A stretch of 64,000 nucleotides of DNA from Dactylosporangium aurantiacum (GCF_000716715.1 NZ_JNYJ01000001.1:372001-436000); one strand, 5' to 3'; counted from the stretch's first letter, positions 1 through 9,079 are shown. The notes: generated by a model not told the origin, from the letters alone. Numbers and translations are program-made.

Positions 1-747
1 CAGCAGCCGGTCGATCCAGCGCGGCTCGCGCAGCAGCGCGAGGGAGGCGTTCGCGATCAGGTTCACGGTCGTCTCGTGCCCGGCGATGAGCAGCAGCAGC
101 GCGGTGCTGACCAGCTCGTCGCGGGTGAGCCGGCCGTCGGGGCCGTCGTCGGTGGCGAGGGAGCGCAGCAGGCCCGGCTCCGGGTCGGCGTCGACGAGCT
201 CGCCGAGGTAGTCGGCCAGCTCCCGGAACGCGGTGGTCTGCCGCGGCTGCCCGGCCGACAGCGCCGCGTCGATCCACGTCCGGAAGCGGGGCTCGTCGGC
301 GAGCGGCACGCCGAGCAGCTCGCAGATCACCAGGACCGGCAGCGGGTAGGCGAACTGGTCGACGATGTCCACGGTGGACGGTGGGAAGTCGGCGACGAGC
401 CGGTCGACGATGCCCTCGAAGGACTGCTGGAGGTCCGCGACGAGCGTCGGGCGGTGCGGCGGGCCGAACTGCCGGTTGGCGAGGCGGCGCAGCCGGTCGT
501 GCTCGGGCGGGTCGGTGCGCAGGAAGCTCGGCGACAGCCCGACGAGCTCGTCGGCGGGGGTGAACGCGGAGCTGACCCGCGGGTCGTGCAGCAGCGCGGT
601 GACCTCCCGGAACGTGGTCACCAGCCAGGTGCCGTCGGGTTCGCGGCCGACCGGGGTGCGCCGCAGCGACGTGTACAGCGGATACGGGTCGTGGCGGTTG
701 ACGGGGTCGAGCACCGCGTTGAAGACCGAGCCTACGGACGTCGTCAT
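1..747 (-). CDS. Cytochrome P450, N-terminal 249 residues (3' end beyond window)
   Basis: Cytoplasmic haem mono-oxygenase, partial. Reading leftward from ATG at 747, 249 in-frame codons remain open to the window edge. Seen: a C-helix motif DPPEHDRLR at residues 79-87 and the I-helix oxygen-activation motif AGHETT at 212-217, both typical of bacterial class I P450s. The ExxR motif and the haem-ligand cysteine loop would lie past position 1 and cannot be checked. The start overlaps the stop of the upstream ferredoxin-reductase gene (ATGA), so the pair is translationally coupled and the neighbour is the probable electron donor. Substrate cannot be told. Confidence 0.93.
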   Translation of the reverse strand, partial: MTTSVGSVFNAVLDPVNRHDPYPLYTSLRRTPVGREPDGTWLVTTFREVTALLHDPRVSSAFTPADELVGLSPSFLRTDPPEHDRLRRLANRQFGPPHRPTLVADLQQSFEGIVDRLVADFPPSTVDIVDQFAYPLPVLVICELLGVPLADEPRFRTWIDAALSAGQPRQTTAFRELADYLGELVDADPEPGLLRSLATDDGPDGRLTRDELVSTALLLLIAGHETTVNLIANASLALLREPRWIDRLL

Positions 748-2402
748 CGGGGCCCCCTCACGAACGACGCGGACCGGGAGCTGGGACTGTGCCCGGTCAC
801 CACGACGGTGGCGTCGCGGGCCAGGAACTTCGGGTCGGGCACCTCGGCCGGGACCGGCACCATCGTCTCGGGCTGGTCGACGGTGGTGAACCGGGGCGGG
901 AACGACGCCGCCTGCTCGATCAGCCGCTCGTAGAACGGCAGCCAGCGGCCGTGGTTGAAGGTGACGGCGCCGGTGAGGCGGCCCTTGTACCCGTACGCGG
1001 CGGCGAAGCGGCGCTGCTCGACGGAGCCCTGGGTGATGACCACCTCGTCGGCGAACGTGGGCACGCCGACGGCCTTGATGTTGGTGCCGAACTGCAGCGA
1101 CCAGAACTTCGGCATGTGCAGGTGCGGCCAGCGGTCGGCCTCGTCGCTGACCATGTTGTGCGCGGCGACCTCCGCCTGGGCCACCGCGTTGCCCCAGTGC
1201 TCCAGGGCCAGGAACTGGTAGCCGAACATCGGGTTCGGGGCGCGGGCCACGTCACCGGCGACGAACACGTCGTCCAGGACGAGGCCGTTGACGTCGAAGG
1301 CGCGGCAGCCGGCGTCGCACGCGAGCCCCCACGGGCCGACCGCGAGCCCCGACTCGCGCAGCCACTCGACGTTGCGGACCCCGCCGAGCGCGGCGACGAC
1401 CACGGCGACGTCGGCCTCGGTGCCGTCGGAGAAGCGCGCGCGGCGCACCCGCCCCTCCGGGTCACCCTCGATGGCCTCGACGGTGACCCCGCAGCGCAGG
1501 TCGACGCCGTGCTCGCGCTGCAGGTCGGCGGCGACGGCGCCGATCACCCCGCCGAGGGCGCCCGCGAGGGGCGTGGCGGCGGCCTCGGCGACGATGACGT
1601 CCAGGCCCATCGACCGGCACGTGGAGGCGATCTCGGAGCCGGCGAACCCGGCGCCGATGACCAGGACCCGCGGCGCCGGGCCCTCGTGCGGCGGGCCCTC
1701 GTCGGCGGGCGGCGGTCCGGTGCGCAGGTGCGCGGCGGCGCCGAACGGTGCGATCGCGGCGAGCCGCTCGTGCAGCCGCTGCGCGTCCTCGCGGGTGCGC
1801 AGCACGAACATGCCGTCCAGCGCGGCCTCGACGGGGTCGTGCCACGGCCTGGCCCGCACGCCGGTGGTGATGAGCAGCCGGTCGAACGGCACGGATCTGC
1901 CGTCGCCGAGCACGATCCGGCGCGCGGCGAGGTCCAGGCCGGTCGCGGTGACGCCGAGCTTCCACGTGGCGTTGAGGTCGTCGCTGTGCGGCAGCGCGGT
2001 CGCGTACGGCGGCACCCGGCCGCTGAGGGCCTGCTTCGACAGCGGCGGCCGGTCGTACGGCTCGCAGTCCTCGCCGTCGACGAGGGTCAGCGACCCGGTG
2101 AACCCCTCCTCGCGCAGCGCCTCGGCGGCGCGCAGCCCGGCCAGGGACGCGCCGACGATCACGATGCGGGACGGGCGGTCCTGGACCTGGACCGGCGGCA
2201 TGTCCTGCACCGACAGCCGGTCGACCTGGATCGCCTGCACGGGGCAGGCGGCAGCCGCGCGGGCGACGCGTTCGCGCTGGTCGTCGTCGGGGGCGGGGTC
2301 GTACATGAGAGCCTCGTCGCCCTGCATCTGGAACGATGCGGGAGCCAGGAAGGCGCACTGGGCGTACCCCTGGCACTTGGTGAGATCTACTACCACGCGC
2401 AT
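744..2402 (-). CDS. Ferredoxin / NAD(P)H-dependent ferredoxin reductase fusion
   Basis: Redox partner for the adjacent P450, about 552 residues. The N-terminal 65 residues form a small ferredoxin with C10-x5-C16 and C53-P54. Tyr13 replaces the second cysteine of the usual 4Fe-4S motif, so a 3Fe-4S cluster is likely. From residue 79 a FAD Rossmann strand (VIVGASLAG) begins, a second nucleotide-binding motif (GAGFAG) lies at 250-255, and a GDVAR motif marks the C-terminal FAD domain. Start ATG 2402 is chosen because the ferredoxin fold begins there; an upstream in-frame start at 2495 would add low-complexity sequence overlapping the kinase gene. A single polypeptide carrying both electron-transfer steps feeding a P450 is inferred from the fusion and coupling. 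Confidence 0.93.
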   Translation of the reverse strand: MRVVVDLTKCQGYAQCAFLAPASFQMQGDEALMYDPAPDDDQRERVARAAAACPVQAIQVDRLSVQDMPPVQVQDRPSRIVIVGASLAGLRAAEALREEGFTGSLTLVDGEDCEPYDRPPLSKQALSGRVPPYATALPHSDDLNATWKLGVTATGLDLAARRIVLGDGRSVPFDRLLITTGVRARPWHDPVEAALDGMFVLRTREDAQRLHERLAAIAPFGAAAHLRTGPPPADEGPPHEGPAPRVLVIGAGFAGSEIASTCRSMGLDVIVAEAAATPLAGALGGVIGAVAADLQREHGVDLRCGVTVEAIEGDPEGRVRRARFSDGTEADVAVVVAALGGVRNVEWLRESGLAVGPWGLACDAGCRAFDVNGLVLDDVFVAGDVARAPNPMFGYQFLALEHWGNAVAQAEVAAHNMVSDEADRWPHLHMPKFWSLQFGTNIKAVGVPTFADEVVITQGSVEQRRFAAAYGYKGRLTGAVTFNHGRWLPFYERLIEQAASFPPRFTTVDQPETMVPVPAEVPDPKFLARDATVVVTGHSPSSRSASFVRGPR

Positions 2403-2436
2403 GACCCAACGGTCACCCGTTCGCGGCGGCGCCGCC

Positions 2437-3474
2437 TCACCCCACGAGGACGGCGGCGGAGGACGGCAGGATCGCCCGGACGACGGTGCCGGCACCCGGC
2501 GCGCTCATCACGTCGAGGGTGCCGCCGACCAGCTCGGCCCGCTCCCGCATGGAGCGCAGGCCGAGCCGCCCGACCCGCCCCGGTCCGCCGGCCGGCCCGC
2601 CGTCGGGGCCGCCGGGCTGGAACCCGACGCCGTCGTCGACGACCTCCAGCACGACCCGGGTGTCGTCGCCGGCGAGGCGCACCGTGACCTGCGAGGCGCC
2701 GGCGTGCCGGGCGGCGTTGCCGAGCGCCTCCAGGGCGATGCGGTACAGCGCCTCCTCCACCTGCGGGCTGACCGCCGGTTCGGCCTCCAGCTGCAGCCCC
2801 CAGCCGGGCGGGACGGCGCCGGTGCCGGGCGCGAGGTGCAGCGCGTCGACGATGCGCCGCAGCGCGGTGGCGAGCCCGGCGCCGACGAGGGTCTCCGGGC
2901 GGAGCCGGACGATGATGCCGCGCAGGTCGCTGAGGCCGGCGCTGGCGGTCTCCTGGATCCAGGCGAGCGACGCCCGGGCGTTGGCGGGGTCGCCGTGCAT
3001 GAGCTCGGCGGCGGTGCCGGCGCCCAGGCTGATGCCGTACAGCGTCTGGACCACCGAGTCGTGCAGCTCCCGGGCCAGCCGCTCACGCTCCCGGGTCGCC
3101 TGGTGCTCGCCGGTGCCGAGGACGACCGCGGCCACCCCGGCGAAGGCCTCCAGCCGGCGCGGCGGCACCGGCCGGCGCCGGCCGACGGCCGCGATCACGC
3201 CGGGCGGCCCGGCGATGCCGGCCTGGCCGGGCAGCGGCACCGCGCTGACCGGGCCGCGCAGCACGGGACGTCCGGTGCGCACCGCCCCGGCGACGATCTC
3301 GTCGAGGCCGGGCCATCCGTCGCCGGTGCCGCCGCGCAGCCGGCCCGACGCGTCGAAGATCAGCACCGCGGCCGCCGGCAGCGCCCGGCCGGCCCGGTCG
3401 CACACGGCCCGCAGCACCTCCTCCGCCGGGGCGCCGCCGCGCAGCTGGGCGTGCAGCGCCGCGAGGTGCCTCAA
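2437..3474 (-). CDS. NarL/DesK-type sensor histidine kinase with GAF-like input
   Basis: Soluble sensor kinase of 345 residues with no membrane segment, so the signal is probably cytoplasmic. Residues 1-125 resemble a GAF fold. The HisKA_3 dimerisation motif ERLARELHDSVVQ gives the phosphorylated His138. The HATPase_c domain shows LGNAARHA (N box), VVDDGVGF (G1 box) and GRLGLRSMRERA (G2 box). ATG at 3474 overlaps the TGA of the response regulator gene (ATGA), so the pair is co-translated. The gene ends 34 bp before the ferredoxin-reductase fusion, placing a two-component system at the head of a P450 operon. Confidence 0.93.
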   Translation of the reverse strand: MRHLAALHAQLRGGAPAEEVLRAVCDRAGRALPAAAVLIFDASGRLRGGTGDGWPGLDEIVAGAVRTGRPVLRGPVSAVPLPGQAGIAGPPGVIAAVGRRRPVPPRRLEAFAGVAAVVLGTGEHQATRERERLARELHDSVVQTLYGISLGAGTAAELMHGDPANARASLAWIQETASAGLSDLRGIIVRLRPETLVGAGLATALRRIVDALHLAPGTGAVPPGWGLQLEAEPAVSPQVEEALYRIALEALGNAARHAGASQVTVRLAGDDTRVVLEVVDDGVGFQPGGPDGGPAGGPGRVGRLGLRSMRERAELVGGTLDVMSAPGAGTVVRAILPSSAAVLVG

Positions 3475-4118
3475 CTCGGGGCCGCCGCGTGCACCGGGAC
3501 GAGGCCGACCCGCATCGCGTACAGGGCGGCCTGCGTGCGGCTCTCCGCGTTGAGCTTCTGCAGGATGTTGCTCACGTGCGTCTTCACCGTCTGGGGCGCG
3601 ATGTGCAGCTCCCGGGCGATCTGTCCGTTGGCCCGGCCCCGGGCCAGCAGCACGAGGACCTCCTCCTCGCGGCGGGTGAGCTGCGGCGGCGTGGTCGGCA
3701 CGTGCACGTCGCGCACCAGGCGGGCGGCGACCGCCGGGGACAGCTGCACCTGGCCGGCGGCGGCGGCCCGCACCGCCCGGTGCAGCTCGTCGCAGGAGGT
3801 GTCCTTGAGCAGGTAGCCGACGGCGCCGGCGTGCAGGGCGTCGGCGATGAGCTGCGGCTCCAGGTAGCCGCTGAGGGCGACGACCTCGACCCCGGGCAGC
3901 TCCCTGCGGATGACGGCGGTCGCGGAGATACCGTCGAGGACGGGCATGAGCAGGTCCATGAGGACGAGGTCGGGCCGCAGCTCGTGGGCGAGGCGCACGG
4001 CCTCGCGCCCGTCGCCGGCCAGACCGACGGTCTCCAGGTCGCCGCTGAGGGCCAGGAAGCCGCGGAGGCCCTCACGGACCATCGCGTGGTCGTCGGCGAT
4101 CAAGATCTTGATACTCAT
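3471..4118 (-). CDS. LuxR/NarL-family response regulator
   Basis: DNA-binding partner of the kinase just downstream, 215 residues. The receiver domain has acidic residues D9-D10, the phosphoacceptor D55 in LVLMDLLMP, and the conserved lysine in YLLKD. The C-terminal LuxR-type helix-turn-helix (LTRREEEVLVLLARG, then QTVKTHVSNIL) is intact. It is first in the leftward operon and diverges from the glycan cluster at 4266, so it may control either side. Target genes are inferred from position only. Confidence 0.94.
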   Translation of the reverse strand: MSIKILIADDHAMVREGLRGFLALSGDLETVGLAGDGREAVRLAHELRPDLVLMDLLMPVLDGISATAVIRRELPGVEVVALSGYLEPQLIADALHAGAVGYLLKDTSCDELHRAVRAAAAGQVQLSPAVAARLVRDVHVPTTPPQLTRREEEVLVLLARGRANGQIARELHIAPQTVKTHVSNILQKLNAESRTQAALYAMRVGLVPVHAAAPS

Positions 4119-4265
4119 CGCCGCGCGCTATACCCCGGTGCGGCGGCGAATCACCACGATGCCGGTGCCGTTCGGTGTACGCCGAATGGGGGAGGACGAA
4201 GGTCGCCGCCTCCGCCAGACCGTGGCGTGATGTAAGGCGGGCTCCTGCGCGGGCACCGTTGCACC
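4119..4265. promoter_or_regulatory. Divergent promoter region with imperfect 16-bp palindrome
   Basis: This 147-bp spacer separates the leftward two-component/P450 operon from the rightward glycan cluster. An inverted repeat (TTCGG, 6-bp centre, CCGAA) occupies 4171-4186 and matches its own reverse complement at 14 of 16 positions. It is a candidate binding site for the adjacent NarL-type regulator. I cannot assign -10/-35 boxes with confidence. Confidence 0.35.
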
Positions 4266-4889
4266 GTGACGCCCAACTTGCGCCGGCTGGGCCGGTTTTC
4301 GCTGGTGGGAGCCGGCGGTGTGGTGGTCAACAACGCAACGCTGGTGGTCCTGCACGGAGGGCTGGGACTGCCCTTGCTGCCTGCCACGGTCGCCGCCGTC
4401 GAGCTCGCGCTGGTCACCAACTACGTGCTGCACGAACTGTGGACGTTCCGGCAGGGTCGTCGGGGCAGCCGGCTGTCGTTGCAGCGCTTCGCGTACTTCA
4501 GTCTCGCCGGCCTCGCCGCGTTGCCGGTCAACGTCGTCGCGGTCCAGCTGCTGGTCGCGCTCGGTATGCACTACCTGCCAGCGAACCTGATCGGCATCGT
4601 CGCCGGGTTCGCCGTCAACTTCGCCGTCAGCTCGAAGTGGATTTGGAGTGAACGCACCGATGGAACAGCTGGTGTTGACCATTCTCACCCTGATCTCGCT
4701 GGTGCTGACGGTGCAGGCGGCGCATGCGTTGTACCTCATGATCTACACGTGGGACCAGCCGGAGGCCGGCGACAGGGCGCGGGTGCCCGATCGACGTGCT
4801 ATACCAACACTCTCCTTCACCGCCATCCTCCCGGCACGGCACGAGGAGGAGGTCATCCAGCACACCATCGCCCGCGCCGCGTCCGCTGA
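4266..4889 (+). CDS. GtrA-family membrane protein (polyprenyl-linked sugar flippase type)
   Basis: Small membrane protein with four predicted helices, matching GtrA-like proteins thought to flip undecaprenyl-phosphate sugars. The recognisable domain ends near residue 127 (SKWIWSE, the usual basic/aromatic end of the family). The GTG-4266 frame then stays open another 80 residues, overlapping the next gene by about 230-240 bp in a different frame; this tail is Gly/His/Arg-rich and shows no membrane segment. Family members are normally 120-150 residues, so the tail is either an accidental run-on or the result of a lost stop or frameshift. It precedes a GT2 and a GT39 enzyme, consistent with supplying lipid-linked sugar to outer-face transferases. 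Confidence 0.8.
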   Translation: MTPNLRRLGRFSLVGAGGVVVNNATLVVLHGGLGLPLLPATVAAVELALVTNYVLHELWTFRQGRRGSRLSLQRFAYFSLAGLAALPVNVVAVQLLVALGMHYLPANLIGIVAGFAVNFAVSSKWIWSERTDGTAGVDHSHPDLAGADGAGGACVVPHDLHVGPAGGRRQGAGARSTCYTNTLLHRHPPGTARGGGHPAHHRPRRVR

Positions 4890-5955
4890 CTACCCGCCGC
4901 ACCTGGTGCAGATCCTGGTGGTGTGCTCCGCCGACGACGTGGGCACGATCGAGCAGGCGCAGACGCAGGTGAACCGGCTGCGCGCGATGGGCCGCACCAA
5001 CGTCGAAGTGGTCGTCTTCGACGACGGCCCGATCAACAAGCCGCACGGGCTCAACACCGCGCTGCGCTACGCCACGAACGACGTCGTGGCGATCTTCGAC
5101 GCCGAGGACGAGGTCCAGCCGCAGCTGTTCGACATCGTCAACACGATCATGTCCGAGGAGGACGTCGGCTGCGTGCAAGCGGGGGTGCAGCTGATGAACT
5201 TCGACTCCAACTGGTACTCGACGTTCAACGTCCTGGAGTACTTCTTCTGGTTCCGCAGCCGGCTGCACTACCACGCGAAGAACGGCGCGATCCCGCTCGG
5301 CGGCAACACCGTGTTCTTCAAGCGGGGGCTCATCGAACGCCTCGGCGGCTGGGACGAGTCGAACCTGACCGAGGACGCCGACATCGGCCTGCGCATCTCC
5401 AGCATGGGGGAGAAGGTCCGGGTCGTGTACGACGACCGCTACGTCACGAAGGAGGAAACGCCACCGACGCTGCAGAGCTTCATCAAGCAGCGGACCCGGT
5501 GGTGTCAAGGCTTCATGCAGACCCTCGGCAAGGGCACGTGGAAGCTCATGCCGACCCGCCGCCAGCGGTTCCTCGCCTGGTACACCCTGGCGTTCCCGCA
5601 CGTCCAGGCGATGCTCGGCATCTACCTGCCGGTGGCGCTGCTCAGCGCGTTCGTGCTGACGGTGCCGGTGCCGGTGGCGATGCTGTCCTGGCTGCCGGTA
5701 CTGCTGCTCGGCGCGCACTTCGTGATGAGCGTCGTCGGACTGTACGAGTTCACCGGCGCGCACGGGCTCAAGGCCACACCCGCGACGGTGGTGAAGATGG
5801 CGATCACCTGGTTCCCGTACCAGATGGTGCTGTCCTACGCCGCGGCACGGGCGCTGTGGCGGCAGGTCAAGGGTGAGCGCAACTGGGAGAAGACGGCCCA
5901 CGTCGGTGCGCACCGCACCGCGGCGGAGACGGCGGAGCTGACCAATGTCGGCTGA
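4660..5955 (+). CDS. Processive family 2 glycosyltransferase (cellulose-synthase/BcsA-like fold)
   Basis: Inner-membrane polysaccharide synthase of about 431 residues. An N-terminal helix (5-28) is followed by the GT-A catalytic domain with DAED (137-140), TED (227-229) and the processivity motif QRTRW (267-271), then three or four C-terminal membrane helices. This D,D,D,QxxRW pattern is typical of enzymes making beta-linked chains. ATG 4660 is preferred because a GGAG lies 11 bp upstream; GTG 4648 is an in-frame alternative. The gene overlaps the GtrA frame. Sugar and product are unknown; the GH5 gene downstream would fit a beta-glucan or beta-mannan. Confidence 0.9.
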   Translation: MEQLVLTILTLISLVLTVQAAHALYLMIYTWDQPEAGDRARVPDRRAIPTLSFTAILPARHEEEVIQHTIARAASADYPPHLVQILVVCSADDVGTIEQAQTQVNRLRAMGRTNVEVVVFDDGPINKPHGLNTALRYATNDVVAIFDAEDEVQPQLFDIVNTIMSEEDVGCVQAGVQLMNFDSNWYSTFNVLEYFFWFRSRLHYHAKNGAIPLGGNTVFFKRGLIERLGGWDESNLTEDADIGLRISSMGEKVRVVYDDRYVTKEETPPTLQSFIKQRTRWCQGFMQTLGKGTWKLMPTRRQRFLAWYTLAFPHVQAMLGIYLPVALLSAFVLTVPVPVAMLSWLPVLLLGAHFVMSVVGLYEFTGAHGLKATPATVVKMAITWFPYQMVLSYAAARALWRQVKGERNWEKTAHVGAHRTAAETAELTNVG

Positions 5956-7558
5956 CCTGTTGCAGCGCCCGGGGACGCCGGCGGGCGCCCCGAGGAAGAA
6001 GACCGTCGCGCCGCAGACGCGCGGCTGGCCGCTGATCATCGTCAGCCTGGCGATCGGCCTGGTGACGCACGGCTGGAACATGTTCCGCTACCCGCTGTAC
6101 CTCACCGACGAGGGCATCTACATGGAGCAGGCGTGGTCGGTGCTGCGGGAGGGGAAGCTGTCGCCGTACACGTACTTCTACGACCACGCGCCGATGGGCT
6201 GGCTCACGATCTCGGGCTGGGTCGCGATCCTGCCCGGCGGCTTCAACGCCTTCGGCAACGCCATCAACACCGGGCGCGTGCTGATGCTCATCGTGCACCT
6301 GGTGTCGGTGTTCCTGCTGTACGAGATCGTGCGGCGGTTCACCGGCAGCAAGGCCGGCGGGTTCCTGGCCGCGTTCGTGTTCAACGTGTCGCCGCTCGGC
6401 GTGTACTACCAGCGCCAGGTCCTGCTGGACAACCTGATGATGCTGTGGATCCTGCTGGGCCTGTACCTGCTGGCCCGCAAGGACGGCCGGATCGTCACCG
6501 TCATGGGCGCCGGGCTGTGCTTCGGCCTGGCCCTGGTGACCAAGGAGAACGCGCTGTTCATCCTGCCCGGCTGCGCGTACCTGCTGCACCGCACGATCAA
6601 GGAGCAGCCGAACCGCCGGTTCAGCATGTCGTTCTGGTGGTTCGCCGCCATCGCCCCGGTCATCGGCTACCTGCTCTTCGCGCAGATCAAGAACGAGCTG
6701 TTCCCGGAGGGGTTCAACTTCAACCTCGCCGCGGCCACGCCCGGCGACCACGTGTCGCTGCTGTACACCGTGTGGTGGCAGCTGCACCGCAACTCCAACA
6801 GCAGCAACGGCCTGTCCTTCACCACGTTGCTGCAGGACAGCTGGCTGTTCAAGGACCGGTACCTGCTCATCGCCGGCACCGCCGCGACCGTGCTCGGGCT
6901 GTTCGCCGGGCGGCGCAACAAGCGGCTGCGCGGGCCGATCCTGGCGTGCGCGCTGATGGCCGCCGGCTACGGCTTCTACCTCACCCGCAGCGCCCTGCTC
7001 GACTTCTACATCGCGCCGATGGTCCCGCTGTTCGCGCTGAACCTCGGGATGTTCTTCGGCTGGCTGACCCGGCGGACCAAGCCGCCCGGGGCGGCGGTGC
7101 TCGTCGCCTGCCTGCTGGTGCCGGTGCTGGTCATGCCGGGCGGGTTCCTGGTCAAGTACAACACCAAGGGCGAGCTGGAGTTCAGCGACGCGTACCGGCT
7201 GCCGCTGACCCGCCTGCAGGAGCAGCAGGTCGCGTGGATCAAGGCGAACGTGCCGACGGACGCGAAGCTCATCATCGACGACGACATCTGGGTCGCGCTG
7301 CACGACAACGACCCGCCGTACAAGTACGCCCACCCGCACTACAAGGCCACGTCGGACCCGGACGTGCGGGACAAGGTCTTCGCCTCCAGCTGGGAGAACG
7401 TCGACTACGTCGTGATGTCGAACAAGATGCGCGACGCCCTCGAACGCGGTGGCGAGACCTGGATCATCGAGGCGATCGACCAGCACGGGGAGACCGTCTG
7501 GGAGGCCACCCGCGGCGACGTCTCACTGCAGATCATCAAGATCGGTGCAACCTCGTGA
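5945..7558 (+). CDS. Multi-spanning GT39/ArnT-like glycosyltransferase
   Basis: Polytopic protein of 537 residues related to the PMT/ArnT (GT-C) superfamily, which moves sugars from polyprenyl phosphates to acceptors on the outer membrane face. The first extracytoplasmic loop carries the acidic pair D55-E56 (LTDEGIY), the expected catalytic or metal site. About ten hydrophobic segments follow, then a soluble C-terminal domain of about 140 residues. The start overlaps the end of the GT2 gene by 11 bp, indicating coupling. Together with GtrA and GT2 it could decorate or cap an extracellular glycan. Donor and acceptor are not known. Confidence 0.86.
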   Translation: MSADLLQRPGTPAGAPRKKTVAPQTRGWPLIIVSLAIGLVTHGWNMFRYPLYLTDEGIYMEQAWSVLREGKLSPYTYFYDHAPMGWLTISGWVAILPGGFNAFGNAINTGRVLMLIVHLVSVFLLYEIVRRFTGSKAGGFLAAFVFNVSPLGVYYQRQVLLDNLMMLWILLGLYLLARKDGRIVTVMGAGLCFGLALVTKENALFILPGCAYLLHRTIKEQPNRRFSMSFWWFAAIAPVIGYLLFAQIKNELFPEGFNFNLAAATPGDHVSLLYTVWWQLHRNSNSSNGLSFTTLLQDSWLFKDRYLLIAGTAATVLGLFAGRRNKRLRGPILACALMAAGYGFYLTRSALLDFYIAPMVPLFALNLGMFFGWLTRRTKPPGAAVLVACLLVPVLVMPGGFLVKYNTKGELEFSDAYRLPLTRLQEQQVAWIKANVPTDAKLIIDDDIWVALHDNDPPYKYAHPHYKATSDPDVRDKVFASSWENVDYVVMSNKMRDALERGGETWIIEAIDQHGETVWEATRGDVSLQIIKIGATS

Positions 7559-7574
7559 GTGAGCTGGAGTGACG

Positions 7575-9074
7575 ATGCAGACCCTCAAACGCCGGCTGGC
7601 ACCGGCGAAACGCCGTCCGGCGGCGGCGAAACGCCGCCGGCGGGTGTCCCGGCCGAAGATCTCCGGCCGCCGGCTCCTGATCGCCGCGGTCGCCGCGTTC
7701 CTGTTGGTCAGCGTCGGGCGGTCGGTGCTGCCGGCGCTCGGCATCGAGGCGCCGGGCCTGCCGTCGTTCGGCGGGGGCGGCGACTCGCCGACGGACGCGC
7801 CGACGACGAAGGCGCCGAAGGCGCCCACCGTCGACCTCAACGGTGTCATGGTGCACGGCGGCGGCGAGCCGATGATCACGCTGAACCCCGGCCTGGTGCG
7901 GCTGGGCAGCACCGTGACGGTCAACGGCAACGGGTTCGACCAGGGCTCCATGGTCGACGTGTACCTCGGGCCGTCCGCGGCCGCCGCCCAGCCGTCCGGC
8001 AAGGGCAAACCGTCCAAGGCCACGGCCGCCAAGCCGGTCCAGGTCGGCACCGCGAAGGCCGGCAAGTACGGGATCTTCACCGTCAACTTCGCCTTCCCGA
8101 GCAAGATGACGACCCCGGTGCTGGAGGTGACCGCCCAGGCGCGGGGCAGCGACAAGGTCGCCAAGGCCGAGGCGGCCGTCGCGCAGGGCGCCGGCCAGGC
8201 GACGCTGTCCGCCGTCGTCGGCAAGCCCGGCGACACGATCAACCTGACGGTGAAGGGGTTCTCCCCGGGCGAGGAGCTGTCGGTCTTCTGGGGCCGGATC
8301 AACGGCGAGCCGAGCCTCACCCTCAAGGCCGACGAGGATGGTTCCGTGGGTAAGACCCCGATCAGGGTTGGTGTCACGGCCGTCGGCACGACCAGTCTGG
8401 TGGTTGTGGGCAAGACGAGTGGTGCGGCGGCGAGCGCGCCGTTCCAGGTGCTGCGGCTGTACCCGTCGATCAAGCTCGCGCCGTACGCGGTGAAGGCGAC
8501 CCAGTCGATCACCTTCTCCGGCGCCGGGTTCGCGCCGGGGGAGCGGGTGCTGGTGCGGCTCAACTCGGCCGGCGGCCAGCCGGTCATGGCGGTGACGACC
8601 GACGGCGCCGGTGCCTTCAAGGGCGCCGGGCTGACGATGCCCTACCAGCTCAAGGGCTCCCAGTCGCTGGTGTTCATCGGCGAGCAGAGCCGGGCCGCGA
8701 CCTCGTCCGGGTTCACGATCCTGCCGTACACGCCGCAGGCCCGCACCAACGCCTACGGCGGCCTGCCCGGCACGGTGGTCAACTTCTACGCCACGCAGTT
8801 CGCGCCGAACGAGGCCGTCCACGTCTACGTGAAGACCTCCAAGGGCGCCAAGGGCGAGCTCGTGTCGGCGTTCCGGGTCGACAAGAACGGCACGGCCCGC
8901 GCCGTCGGGCAGTACACGATCCCCGGCAACACCGAGAACAGCGTGATCTTCGAGCTGCGTGGCCAGCTCAGCGGCTCCACCGCGACGGTCAACTTCAAGG
9001 TCGACTCGTCCGGCGGGCCGGTGGACATCCCGACGCCGAAGCCGTACGTCCTGCCGAAGGATCTGGAGAAATAG
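7575..9074 (+). CDS. Membrane-anchored protein with repeated Ig-like (IPT/TIG-like) domains
   Basis: About 499 residues. A very basic N-terminus (residues 1-35, Lys/Arg-rich) is followed by a single hydrophobic anchor (about 37-55), then an Ala/Thr/Pro linker and at least four Ig-like repeats. Each repeat has a G-x-GF core: VNGNGF, VKGFSPGE, FSGAGFAPGE and YATQFAPNE. Such domains usually bind polysaccharide or act as spacers on the cell surface. ATG 7575 is preferred (GGAG 5 bp upstream); GTG 7569 is in frame. It starts just after the GT39 gene and 5 bp before a kinase gene, so it belongs to the glycan operon. It could be a glycan-binding scaffold; no enzyme motif is seen. Confidence 0.78.
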   Translation: MQTLKRRLAPAKRRPAAAKRRRRVSRPKISGRRLLIAAVAAFLLVSVGRSVLPALGIEAPGLPSFGGGGDSPTDAPTTKAPKAPTVDLNGVMVHGGGEPMITLNPGLVRLGSTVTVNGNGFDQGSMVDVYLGPSAAAAQPSGKGKPSKATAAKPVQVGTAKAGKYGIFTVNFAFPSKMTTPVLEVTAQARGSDKVAKAEAAVAQGAGQATLSAVVGKPGDTINLTVKGFSPGEELSVFWGRINGEPSLTLKADEDGSVGKTPIRVGVTAVGTTSLVVVGKTSGAAASAPFQVLRLYPSIKLAPYAVKATQSITFSGAGFAPGERVLVRLNSAGGQPVMAVTTDGAGAFKGAGLTMPYQLKGSQSLVFIGEQSRAATSSGFTILPYTPQARTNAYGGLPGTVVNFYATQFAPNEAVHVYVKTSKGAKGELVSAFRVDKNGTARAVGQYTIPGNTENSVIFELRGQLSGSTATVNFKVDSSGGPVDIPTPKPYVLPKDLEK

Positions 9075-9079
9075 CCCCG

